Shown: one piece after another, positions 5,488-10,502 of the stretch
Layout of the letters: the number at the start of each line of letters is the position of its first letter
Position numbering within the stretch: the first letter of the stretch is position 1
Assembly: GCA_018820745.1 (NCBI GenBank)
Contig: JAHJNP010000313.1
Coordinates: forward strand, 1-10,502
Reading direction: 5' to 3'
DNA: 10,502 nt
DNA from: Gammaproteobacteria bacterium
Lineage (GTDB): Bacteria; Pseudomonadota; Gammaproteobacteria; Burkholderiales; Thiobacillaceae
Program-made: the position numbers and the translations under genes
The notes under the pieces: generated by a model
The model's database searches: none
What the model was told of the DNA's origin: nothing
Seen by the model: only the letters and a program-made list of their open reading frames with translations

Positions 5488-7851
5488 ATGCTCCCCTCCA
5501 TCGAACACCGACTCGCCGCCGAGATTGCGGCCAAACCTGCGCAGGTTGCTGCGGCCATTGCCTTGCTCGACGGGGGGGCGACGGTGCCGTTCATCTCGCG
5601 CTATCGCAAGGAGGCGACGGGCGGCCTGGACGACACGCAGCTGCGCCTGCTGGAAGACCGGCTGCGCTATCTGCGCGAGCTGGAAGACCGCCGCGCGGCC
5701 ATCATCGGGTCGATCACCGAGCAGAACAAGATGACGCCCGAGCTCCTCACGGCGATCTCGCTGGCCGCGGACAAGACGCATCTGGAAGACCTCTACCTGC
5801 CCTACAAGCAGAAGCGGCGCACCAAGGTGCAGATCGCGCAGGAGGCGGGACTGGAGCCGCTGGCCGACGCCCTGCTGGCGAACCCGATGCTCAATCCCGA
5901 CGCGGAAGCAGCGGCGTATCTGCGCGAGCCCTTCAGCACCGAGCAGGGCGACAACCCCGGCGTGGCGGACGCCAAGGCCGCGCTCGACGGCGCGCGGCAG
6001 ATCCTGATGGAGCGCTTCGCCGAGGATGCGCCCCTGCTGCAATGGCTGCGCGACTACGTGCAGGAACACGGCATCGTCGAATCGAAAGTGCGCGAAAGCA
6101 AAGAATCCGCGGCGGAAAAGTACGCCGACTACTTCGACTATTCAGAATCGATCGGCACCATTCCGTCGCACCGCGCGCTGGCGCTCTTTCGCGGGCGGCG
6201 CGAAGACCTGCTCGACGTGCGGCTGCGCCTCGACAGCGAGGAAGAACGGCCGGCCTGGAGCGCGCCGCACAATCCCTGCGAGGCGCGCATCGCCGGCCGC
6301 TTCGGCATCCAGGATCAGAGCCGCCCCGCCGACCGCTGGCTGATGGACACGGTGCGCTTCACCTGGCGCGTGAAGAGCTTCATGCACCTGGAGCTGGAGC
6401 TGATGGGCACGCTGCGCAGCAACGCCGAAACCGAAGCCATCAACGTGTTTGCGCGCAACCTCAAGGCCCTGTTGCTGGCCGCGCCGGCCGGGCCGCGCGT
6501 CACCATGGGGCTCGACCCCGGCATCCGCACCGGCGTGAAAGTGGCGGTCACGGACGAGACCGGCAAGGTGCTGGACACCGCCACCATCTACCCGCACCAA
6601 CCGCGCAACGACTGGGACGGTTCGCTGCACACGCTGGCCAAGCTGGCCGAGCAGCACCGGGTTTCAGTGATCTCGATCGGCAACGGCACCGCTTCGCGCG
6701 AGACCGACAAGCTGGCGCGCGACCTCATCAAGCTGCGTCCCGAACTGAAGCTGACCAGCGTGGTGGTGTCCGAGGCGGGCGCGTCGGTGTATTCCGCGTC
6801 CGAATTCGCCTCGCGCGAACTGCCCGAGCTGGACGTCTCGCTGCGCGGCGCGGTCTCCATCGCGCGCCGCCTGCAGGACCCGCTGGCCGAGCTGGTGAAG
6901 ATCGATCCCAAGTCGATCGGGGTCGGCCAGTACCAGCACGACGTCAGCCAGTTCCAGCTCGCGCGCTCGCTCGATGCGGTGGTGGAAGACTGCGTCAACG
7001 CCGTCGGCGTCGACGTCAACACGGCCTCGGTGCCCTTGCTCGCGCGCGTCTCCGGCTTGAGCAACAGCGTCGCGCAGGCCATCGTCACCCACCGCGAGAC
7101 CCAGGGCAGGTTTGCCAGCCGCGCACAACTGCTCGACGTGCCGCGCCTGGGCGCAAAGACCTTCGAGCAGGCGGCGGGCTTTTTGCGCATCATGGACGGC
7201 AACGATCCGCTCGACGCCTCCGCCGTCCACCCCGAATCGTATCCGCTGGTGCAAGCGATCCTCGCCGACATCCAGCAGGACCTCAAAGCCGTGATCGGCA
7301 ACGGCAGCCTCTTGAAGTCACTCGATCCGGCGAAATACCGGGATGCACAATTCGGCATCCCCACCATCACCGACATCCTCAAGGAACTCGAAAAGCCCGG
7401 CCGCGACCCGCGCCCCGAATTCACCACCGCGACCTTCAGGGAAGGCGTGGAAAAACTCGCCGACCTGAAGCCCGACATGATCCTGGAAGGCGTCGTCACC
7501 AACGTCGCCGCGTTCGGCGCGTTCGTCGACATCGGCGTGCATCAGGATGGCCTGGTCCACATCTCGGCGCTGTCCAACACCTTCGTCAAAGACCCGCACA
7601 GCGTGGTCAAGGCCGGGCAGATCGTGAAGGTCAAAGTGCTGGAAGTGGACGAAAAGCGCAAACGCATCGCGCTGACGATGCGACTGAGCGATGCGCCGGA
7701 GAAGAGCGGCGAGAAGCCGCAAGCGGCCCAGCGTCCGCCGCGCGACAATCGCAGTCAGGGCAAACCGGCGGGCGGCAAACCGAACCGTGCGCCCGCTCCA
7801 GCGCCGATGGGCGGCGCCATGGCGGCGGCGTTTTCGAAGTTGAAGGGCTGA
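5488..7851 (+). CDS. tex: Tex family S1-domain RNA-binding transcription accessory protein
   Basis: A 787-residue Tex protein, the family's usual length. The order of domains is classical. The Tex N-terminal region includes [37 protein letters not shown] cut here as a helix-rich core. A YqgF/RuvC-like domain starts near residue 337 with [19 protein letters not shown] and continues to [19 protein letters not shown]. Helix-hairpin-helix repeats fill ~506-571 ([34 protein letters not shown]). An S1 RNA-binding domain is at ~661-734 ([50 protein letters not shown]). A basic, Pro/Gly/Ala-rich tail of ~50 residues closes it. Tex is cytoplasmic, binds nucleic acid and affects transcription and stress or virulence traits in several bacteria. 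The start [12 protein letters not shown] agrees with related N-termini as I remember them, but the ribosome site at 5459-5463 is better spaced for an out-of-frame ATG. Confidence 0.96.
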   Translation: MLPSIEHRLAAEIAAKPAQVAAAIALLDGGATVPFISRYRKEATGGLDDTQLRLLEDRLRYLRELEDRRAAIIGSITEQNKMTPELLTAISLAADKTHLEDLYLPYKQKRRTKVQIAQEAGLEPLADALLANPMLNPDAEAAAYLREPFSTEQGDNPGVADAKAALDGARQILMERFAEDAPLLQWLRDYVQEHGIVESKVRESKESAAEKYADYFDYSESIGTIPSHRALALFRGRREDLLDVRLRLDSEEERPAWSAPHNPCEARIAGRFGIQDQSRPADRWLMDTVRFTWRVKSFMHLELELMGTLRSNAETEAINVFARNLKALLLAAPAGPRVTMGLDPGIRTGVKVAVTDETGKVLDTATIYPHQPRNDWDGSLHTLAKLAEQHRVSVISIGNGTASRETDKLARDLIKLRPELKLTSVVVSEAGASVYSASEFASRELPELDVSLRGAVSIARRLQDPLAELVKIDPKSIGVGQYQHDVSQFQLARSLDAVVEDCVNAVGVDVNTASVPLLARVSGLSNSVAQAIVTHRETQGRFASRAQLLDVPRLGAKTFEQAAGFLRIMDGNDPLDASAVHPESYPLVQAILADIQQDLKAVIGNGSLLKSLDPAKYRDAQFGIPTITDILKELEKPGRDPRPEFTTATFREGVEKLADLKPDMILEGVVTNVAAFGAFVDIGVHQDGLVHISALSNTFVKDPHSVVKAGQIVKVKVLEVDEKRKRIALTMRLSDAPEKSGEKPQAAQRPPRDNRSQGKPAGGKPNRAPAPAPMGGAMAAAFSKLKG

Positions 7852-7876
7852 AGCGGGATCCGACTATTCCTGCCTG

Positions 7877-7897
7877 GCGGCGCGGCTCAAGCGCCGC
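7877..7897. terminator. GC-rich hairpin between convergent genes
   Basis: A perfect 7-base-pair stem GCGGCGC / GCGCCGC with loop GGCTCAA, 25 bases after the tex stop and 45 bases after the end of the convergent minus-strand gene. It could serve either direction. No T-run follows on either strand, so intrinsic termination is doubtful. Confidence 0.35.
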
Positions 7898-7942
7898 TCG
7901 CCTTCCCGGCCCGATACCAGGCCAGCAAGGCCGTCACCGAAA

Positions 7943-8860
7943 CTATTGCGCAACCTGCTGGCGCTGGTACTCCCTTCGTTTCATGTCGAGGTAATCCTCC
8001 CGCTCTACTTCATGCAGTTGGCGGGCGTATTGTTCAGCGCTGTGATACCACTTCTGCAATCGTTTCTCCAACTGATCCTCGGGCGATGTGGTCAACGCGT
8101 CAAAATAGGCATCGATAGCCAGGTAATAGCGCATGGTATTGCGTTCCACCACGCCGCGAACCCCTTTGATATAAACAGGGTGGCCATTGGACAGTGTTTC
8201 GGTGACGGTAAACCCGACCTTATCCCTGCCGATTGTTGCCAGATAGACTTGCATCGCAAGACGGCCAATCAAACCAAACTCATAGGCATAGGTGACATGC
8301 AGAAAGGTGCGCCCATCATCAAGTGATGTGGCTTCAATCCAGATGCGATAGTCATGGGTGCTCAAGGGTCCGTCATCGGCATTGAGTTCCAGTGCGAAAT
8401 ACTCCGGCGTCGTGACGACCGCTCGATAGTTGAAATCGAGACGATAGGCATCTTCCAGTGGCTGAAAGTATTTCCTTCCGATATTGACGCTGAGAACAGT
8501 GCCGTCCCCATGTCTGGACGCATTACAGTATTTGACGTTGATGTGCAGCATCAGCACATCACACCAATGCGCAGGGTTGTTGAGCGCCCCGTTAACGATG
8601 TCAAACGGGTAATCGACCACGGCGTAGATTTCGCCCTTCAAATCGGTCGAAGATTGCGAAGAATCAAGATAGAGCGCCCGTTGAAACTGGTTATTGCGCA
8701 GCTGCTCGCCCAATTCCGCGTACTTCGCGCGTAGCGGTTCGACGGATATGTCTGATACGGCAGCAAAGGACTTCCCGCTTGCGAGCCATACTCCGCAGAC
8801 AAGCACAAACATCAACATCCATAGCGACGGCCTTGCCTTGAATGCCTGGCTAAAACACAT
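7943..8860 (-). CDS. secreted protein of unknown function, 305 residues
   Basis: I do not recognise a named family. I choose the ATG at 8858-8860 because GAGGA stands 7 bases upstream (8868-8872) and the product then begins with a signal peptide (MCFSQAFKARPSLWMLMFVL..., cleavage near SFA at 33). The frame is open to 8890, which would add 10 residues without a visible ribosome site. The mature protein has a Leu/Glu-rich helix at 41-62, then alternating strands with GEIYAVVDYPFDIVNGAL, HWCDVLMLHINVKYC (C100 and C112, a possible disulfide), RKYFQPLEDAYRLDFNYRAV and TFLHVTYAYEFGLIGRLAM. The pattern of a ligand-cavity strand set plus a long helix suggests an SRPBCC/START-like fold; this is a weak inference. 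The C-terminus is a charged helix (~258-303, rich in Glu, Arg, Gln). It lies 32 bases after the cytochrome gene, in the same direction. Its GC content is visibly lower than that of tex. Confidence 0.72.
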   Translation of the reverse strand: MCFSQAFKARPSLWMLMFVLVCGVWLASGKSFAAVSDISVEPLRAKYAELGEQLRNNQFQRALYLDSSQSSTDLKGEIYAVVDYPFDIVNGALNNPAHWCDVLMLHINVKYCNASRHGDGTVLSVNIGRKYFQPLEDAYRLDFNYRAVVTTPEYFALELNADDGPLSTHDYRIWIEATSLDDGRTFLHVTYAYEFGLIGRLAMQVYLATIGRDKVGFTVTETLSNGHPVYIKGVRGVVERNTMRYYLAIDAYFDALTTSPEDQLEKRLQKWYHSAEQYARQLHEVEREDYLDMKRREYQRQQVAQ

Positions 8861-8867
8861 AGGCACA

Positions 8868-8872
8868 TCCTC
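8868..8872 (-). promoter_or_regulatory. ribosome binding site fixing the start of the 305-residue protein
   Basis: GAGGA on the minus strand, 7 bases before the ATG at 8858-8860. It lies inside the longer possible frame from 8890 and favours the shorter product. Confidence 0.6.
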
Positions 8873-8892
8873 TCGATGCGCTTGTTTCATTT

Positions 8893-9264
8893 CTAGCGGG
8901 ATTCGAACTTGTAATAATGATCATTGAGGTGGGTCACCACCTCCTCGACTTCTTCCTTGCCCCAGCGCAAGTGCAAAGCGTTTGCCCAGTGCGACACCCT
9001 CCCCCGCAGTTCCGCCAGCGATCGGGTACGGTGGTTGCCACGGATGTGAACGACACTTTCGTGGCAGGACATGCAGTGATTCTCGTAAAGCATCTGGCCG
9101 CGGGGCGGCACCGGCGGCGTAACCCGTTCTTGCCGGGGTTCATTCATGAGCGGTGCTTCTTTCTCATGGGCCGGCGACACAGGCAGGGTGCGTGGAGTAG
9201 CCCAAGCCGGGATGACGACCCCCAGCGAAAGCAGCGCAGCATAAACAATGACTTTTGTCCGCAT
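8893..9264 (-). CDS. small periplasmic monoheme cytochrome c
   Basis: A 123-residue exported c-type cytochrome. A signal peptide covers residues 1-22 (cleavage after AWA). A Pro/Glu-rich linker runs to about 55. One heme site C64-M-S-C67-H68 sits in MLYENHCMSCHESVVHIRG. The rest is two or three helices (RTRSLAELRGRVSHWANAL, WGKEEVEEVVTHLNDHYYKF). No methionine follows the heme site, so the second axial ligand cannot be the usual distal Met; several His residues (73, 78, 92, 98, 112, 116) are candidates. I recall similar small cytochromes in betaproteobacteria, but know of no assigned partner. The ATG at 9262-9264 has AGGG at 9271-9274. The gene lies 32 bases upstream of the unknown secreted protein and is probably in an operon with it. 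I saw no convincing promoter. Confidence 0.85.
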   Translation of the reverse strand: MRTKVIVYAALLSLGVVIPAWATPRTLPVSPAHEKEAPLMNEPRQERVTPPVPPRGQMLYENHCMSCHESVVHIRGNHRTRSLAELRGRVSHWANALHLRWGKEEVEEVVTHLNDHYYKFESR

Positions 9265-9364
9265 GAAGCACCCTAATCGATGAAAGGCGATGATTTTTCA
9301 CAAGACGTGCGTCAGGTTCCAAATGGCGATGTCTGATTCCGTTTTTTTACTGTAGTGCAAGCGA

Positions 9365-9390
9365 AAGGGGGCAGCTCACGCTGCCCCCTT
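9365..9390. terminator. strong terminator-like hairpin without an adjacent gene
   Basis: A perfect 10-base-pair stem AAGGGGGCAG / CTGCCCCCTT with loop CTCACG. The T content after the stem is weak on both strands (CTTCT on plus, CTTTCGCTT on minus). No intact gene ends next to it on either strand; it may be left over from a lost gene. A second small hairpin CGGGG / CCCCG follows at 9406-9422. Confidence 0.5.
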
Positions 9391-9433
9391 CTAATGCGAA
9401 AAACCCGGGGCAGTTCACCCCGTGTCTTGCCTG

Positions 9434-9523
9434 GTGAGTGAAGGCGACACCGCACTCGGCCTCACCGTCAAAGACCTGCTCGATGCACTCGACCACGAGT
9501 TGGTACTGGGCCGCCAAAACTGA
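9434..9523 (+). pseudogene. 3' remnant of an unidentified gene
   Basis: From the GTG at 9434 the plus strand reads VSEGDTALGLTVKDLLDA and then LDHELVLGRQN before TGA at 9521-9523. The composition is that of an ordinary protein C-terminus, unlike the Arg/Gly-rich noise of other frames nearby. The frame is open upstream only to a TAA at 9392-9394 and runs through the two hairpins, so the rest of the gene is missing. No ribosome site precedes the GTG. I do not recognise the family. The stop codon is part of the first copy of the 20-base repeat, which suggests that a mobile or repeat element joined the gene's end. Confidence 0.4.
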
Positions 9524-9556
9524 GGGGGTCAGGTCTAAACTGAGGGGGTCAGGTCT
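9517..9556 (+). repeat. perfect 20-base tandem duplication
   Basis: Two identical adjacent 20-base units (9517-9536 and 9537-9556), each AAACTGAGGGGGTCAGGTCT. The second unit runs into the left arm of the perfect palindrome at 9545-9589. Confidence 0.95.
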
Positions 9557-9589
9557 TGCCTTTTGCCGCAAAAGGCAAGACCTGACCCC
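9545..9589. repeat. perfect 22-base-pair palindrome (REP/MITE-like)
   Basis: The arm 9545-9566 (GGGGTCAGGTCTTGCC then TTTTGC) is the exact reverse complement of 9568-9589, with one base between. I checked all 22 pairs. Motifs of the GGGGTCAGGTCTTGC type are, from memory, dispersed in betaproteobacterial genomes and often sit beside REP-associated tyrosine transposase genes; no such gene is in the window. As RNA it would form a very stable stem, and as DNA it could form a cruciform. Confidence 0.9.
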
Positions 9590-9625
9590 GCCCCATGTGT
9601 GCGACCTGCGTTTCGACCTTGCTAC

Positions 9626-9663
9626 GCGACCCCGCGCGACCCCGCGACCCCGCGACCCCGCGA
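9626..9663 (+). repeat. 8-base tandem repeat, four units
   Basis: The unit GCGACCCC occurs at 9626-9633, 9636-9643, 9644-9651 and 9652-9659, followed by a partial GCGA. A 2-base GC insertion separates the first two units. This looks like slippage expansion and does not fall in a supported gene. Confidence 0.9.
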
Positions 9664-9726
9664 GCCTTAGAGCCTGCGAGAGCCTGATCTTTTCATCGAG
9701 AAACCGTTGTCTGCGCGCCGGGGGCA

Positions 9727-9759
9727 TGGCAGGCGTCTGCCACGAAAAGGGGCCTGCCA
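9727..9759 (+). terminator. nested alternative hairpins with a short T-run
   Basis: TGGCAGGC (9727-9734) pairs with GCCTGCCA (9752-9759) in a perfect 8-base-pair stem, followed by CCTTTTG. TGGCAG (9727-9732) can instead pair with CTGCCA (9737-9742) around GCGT. The two stems exclude each other. It lies 89 bases before the DUF302 gene and could be a terminator or an attenuator; neither is shown. Confidence 0.35.
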
Positions 9760-9847
9760 CCTTTTGCGTAACATTCAATTGGTAATGTAGTGACGGGAAC
9801 GTTTATTGCATAGATTGGGCTGAATGTTGTGCCTTAGGGGGTAAAAC

Positions 9848-10318
9848 ATGTCCAGATATCCGCCCTGGCTGAGGGTGCTGTTCTTCTCGTTTGGCCTGCT
9901 TCTGGCCACGCCGGCAACGGCACAGAATGAAGAACCCCTGCTCAACGTTTTCCTCAGTGGCAAAAACATCGAGCAGGCAAGCGAACTACTGGTCCAGGCC
10001 ATCGGCAACCACAACTACACCTTCGTTCGCCAGCAGTCGATCGACAGCCGCCTGGTGCCGGCGGGCCTGGAGACGCGATCCGTCCGCATCATCTACTTTT
10101 GCAACTTTGATCTCATGAGCCAGGTCCTGGCACTCGATACCCGCACTGCCGAGTTTCTGCCTTGCCGGATTACCCTGCTCGAAACGGGCAAGGGCGTGGC
10201 TTTGATGGCCGTGAATCCGGTTTGGGTATCGAATCGCATGGGCAATTACCGCCTGCATGAACACTGCGAAAAAGTGAAGCAGGACTACCTGGAAATCATG
10301 AAGGAGGCCGCACTATGA
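9848..10318 (+). CDS. exported DUF302 domain protein
   Basis: A 156-residue protein with a signal peptide (residues 1-25, cleavage after ATA). The mature part reads as a DUF302 domain: a helix with NIEQASELLVQAIGNHNYTF, then VRQQSIDSRL, the strand IIYFCNF (C85), FLPCRITLLE (C106) and the late MAVNPVWVS. C140 lies in the last helix. The DUF302 fold is a small alpha/beta domain of unknown biochemical role; one of the cysteines in IYFCNF and LPCR could be reactive, but that is inference. The ATG at 9848 has AGGGGGT (9836-9842) upstream. The stop overlaps the next start by four bases (ATGA), so the two genes are translationally coupled. The protein should act in the periplasm. Confidence 0.85.
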   Translation: MSRYPPWLRVLFFSFGLLLATPATAQNEEPLLNVFLSGKNIEQASELLVQAIGNHNYTFVRQQSIDSRLVPAGLETRSVRIIYFCNFDLMSQVLALDTRTAEFLPCRITLLETGKGVALMAVNPVWVSNRMGNYRLHEHCEKVKQDYLEIMKEAAL

Positions 10319-10502
10319 CGAAACTCGCGTGCGCACTTTTGGTGCTTCTCGGGGGGACGCCGGCGCATGCCGCCCCGCTGACCGCCATCCGCACGATGGA
10401 CTTGCCGGTGGCCATCGATGCAGTGACCGCCGCAGCGCAAAACAGCGGCTATCAAGTCGTGAAAGTGCAGCCGATCGATCAGGCCCTGGTCAAACGCGGC
10501 TA
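10315..10502 (+). CDS. second exported DUF302-like protein, N-terminal part
   Basis: The gene runs off the window; 62 complete codons are visible. It begins MTKLACALLVLLGGTPAHAA, a signal peptide with cleavage after residue 19 or so. The mature start then reads AIDAVTAAAQNSGYQVVKVQ and PIDQALVKRG. This lines up with the first gene (AIGNHNYTFVRQQSIDSRL), with the same helix, strand and P/S-I-D spacing, so it is probably a diverged tandem copy. The ATG at 10315-10317 overlaps the previous stop in ATGA, and the AGGAGG-like AAGGAGG at 10301-10307 serves as its ribosome site. The conserved cysteines of the first copy lie beyond the window. Confidence 0.75.
   Translation, partial: MTKLACALLVLLGGTPAHAAPLTAIRTMDLPVAIDAVTAAAQNSGYQVVKVQPIDQALVKRG

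Larger units (their letters stand above)
9265..9847. other. 583-base intergenic region rich in repeats and hairpins
   Basis: The region holds no intact gene that I can support. It lies between the divergent starts of the cytochrome (minus) and the DUF302 gene (plus). The first ~95 bases are AT-richer and must contain the cytochrome leader. Then come a strong hairpin (9365-9390), a second small hairpin (9406-9422), a gene remnant (to 9523), a tandem duplication and perfect palindrome (9517-9589), an 8-base tandem repeat (9626-9663) and nested hairpins (9727-9759). The last ~85 bases are AT-richer; TTGGTA (9779-9784) and TTTATT (9802-9807), 17 apart, are a weak promoter candidate for 9848. Long open frames on both strands here are low-complexity and not credible. 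Confidence 0.75.

Noticed and set aside
5471..5734. 87-codon frame with a well-spaced ribosome site
   Set aside because: Its protein is Arg/Ser/Pro-rich and lies inside tex. I keep only the start-site oddity as a finding, not a gene.
4866..7994. Very long plus-strand open frame (1042 codons) covering the YceI gene's antisense and all of tex in another frame
   Set aside because: Its product is Arg/Gly/Ala-rich without any domain, while the tex frame gives a full, recognisable Tex protein. Long empty frames are expected in GC-rich coding DNA.
8354..8734. Plus-strand frames opposite the 305-residue secreted protein
   Set aside because: The minus-strand reading has a ribosome site, signal peptide and protein-like composition; the plus-strand frames have none of these.
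9626..9663. Possible CRISPR-like or iteron array
   Set aside because: The units are 8 bases long and directly adjacent with no spacers; there are no cas or replication genes. Simple slippage explains it.
9347..9778. Minus-strand open frame of 143 codons across the repeat-rich region
   Set aside because: It runs through the palindrome, the 8-base tandem repeat and hairpins, gives an RGRGVARGRVARSK low-complexity product, and has no credible start context.

Overview
The window looks like chromosomal DNA from a GC-rich proteobacterium, most likely a betaproteobacterium. The evidence is the coding style, the EAL-HDOD, LemA/M48, YceI and Tex proteins, the DUF302-type secreted proteins, and dispersed palindromic repeats of a kind I associate with that class. 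I cannot name a genus. I see no rRNA, tRNA, CRISPR array, intact transposase or phage gene.

Layout from left to right. (1) The 3' end of an EAL-HDOD signalling gene (1-703, +). (2) A two-gene membrane unit: a LemA-family protein (837-1424) and an M48/HtpX-like zinc metalloprotease with a long C-terminal extension (1434-3287). (3) A minus-strand pair of small envelope genes: a glycine-zipper lipoprotein (4073-4531) and a secreted protein made of ~20-residue repeats (3448-4017). The pair is bracketed by inverted copies of a 48-base sequence. (4) A YceI-family gene (4731-5321, -), divergent from tex (5488-7851, +), which encodes the S1-domain RNA-binding protein. (5) An AT-richer minus-strand pair: a small monoheme cytochrome c (8893-9264) followed by an unrecognised secreted protein of 305 residues (7943-8860). 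(6) A 583-base stretch without an intact gene (9265-9847), which holds a gene remnant, a perfect 22-base-pair palindrome, a 20-base tandem duplication, an 8-base tandem repeat and several hairpins. (7) Two overlapping exported DUF302-type genes (9848-10318 and 10315 to the window edge).

Most of the genes are about the cell envelope. LemA and M48 proteases are often paired and are linked to membrane protein quality control. The lipoprotein and the repeat protein are exported. The cytochrome and its partner, and the two DUF302 proteins, carry signal peptides and should act in the periplasm. Tex and YceI are conserved single genes with no visible tie to their neighbours.

I found no clear new defence or mobile system. 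The parts most worth a second look are the inverted-repeat bracket around the envelope pair, the cytochrome plus unknown secreted protein module of different base composition, the tandem DUF302 pair, and the repeat-rich scar at 9365-9760.
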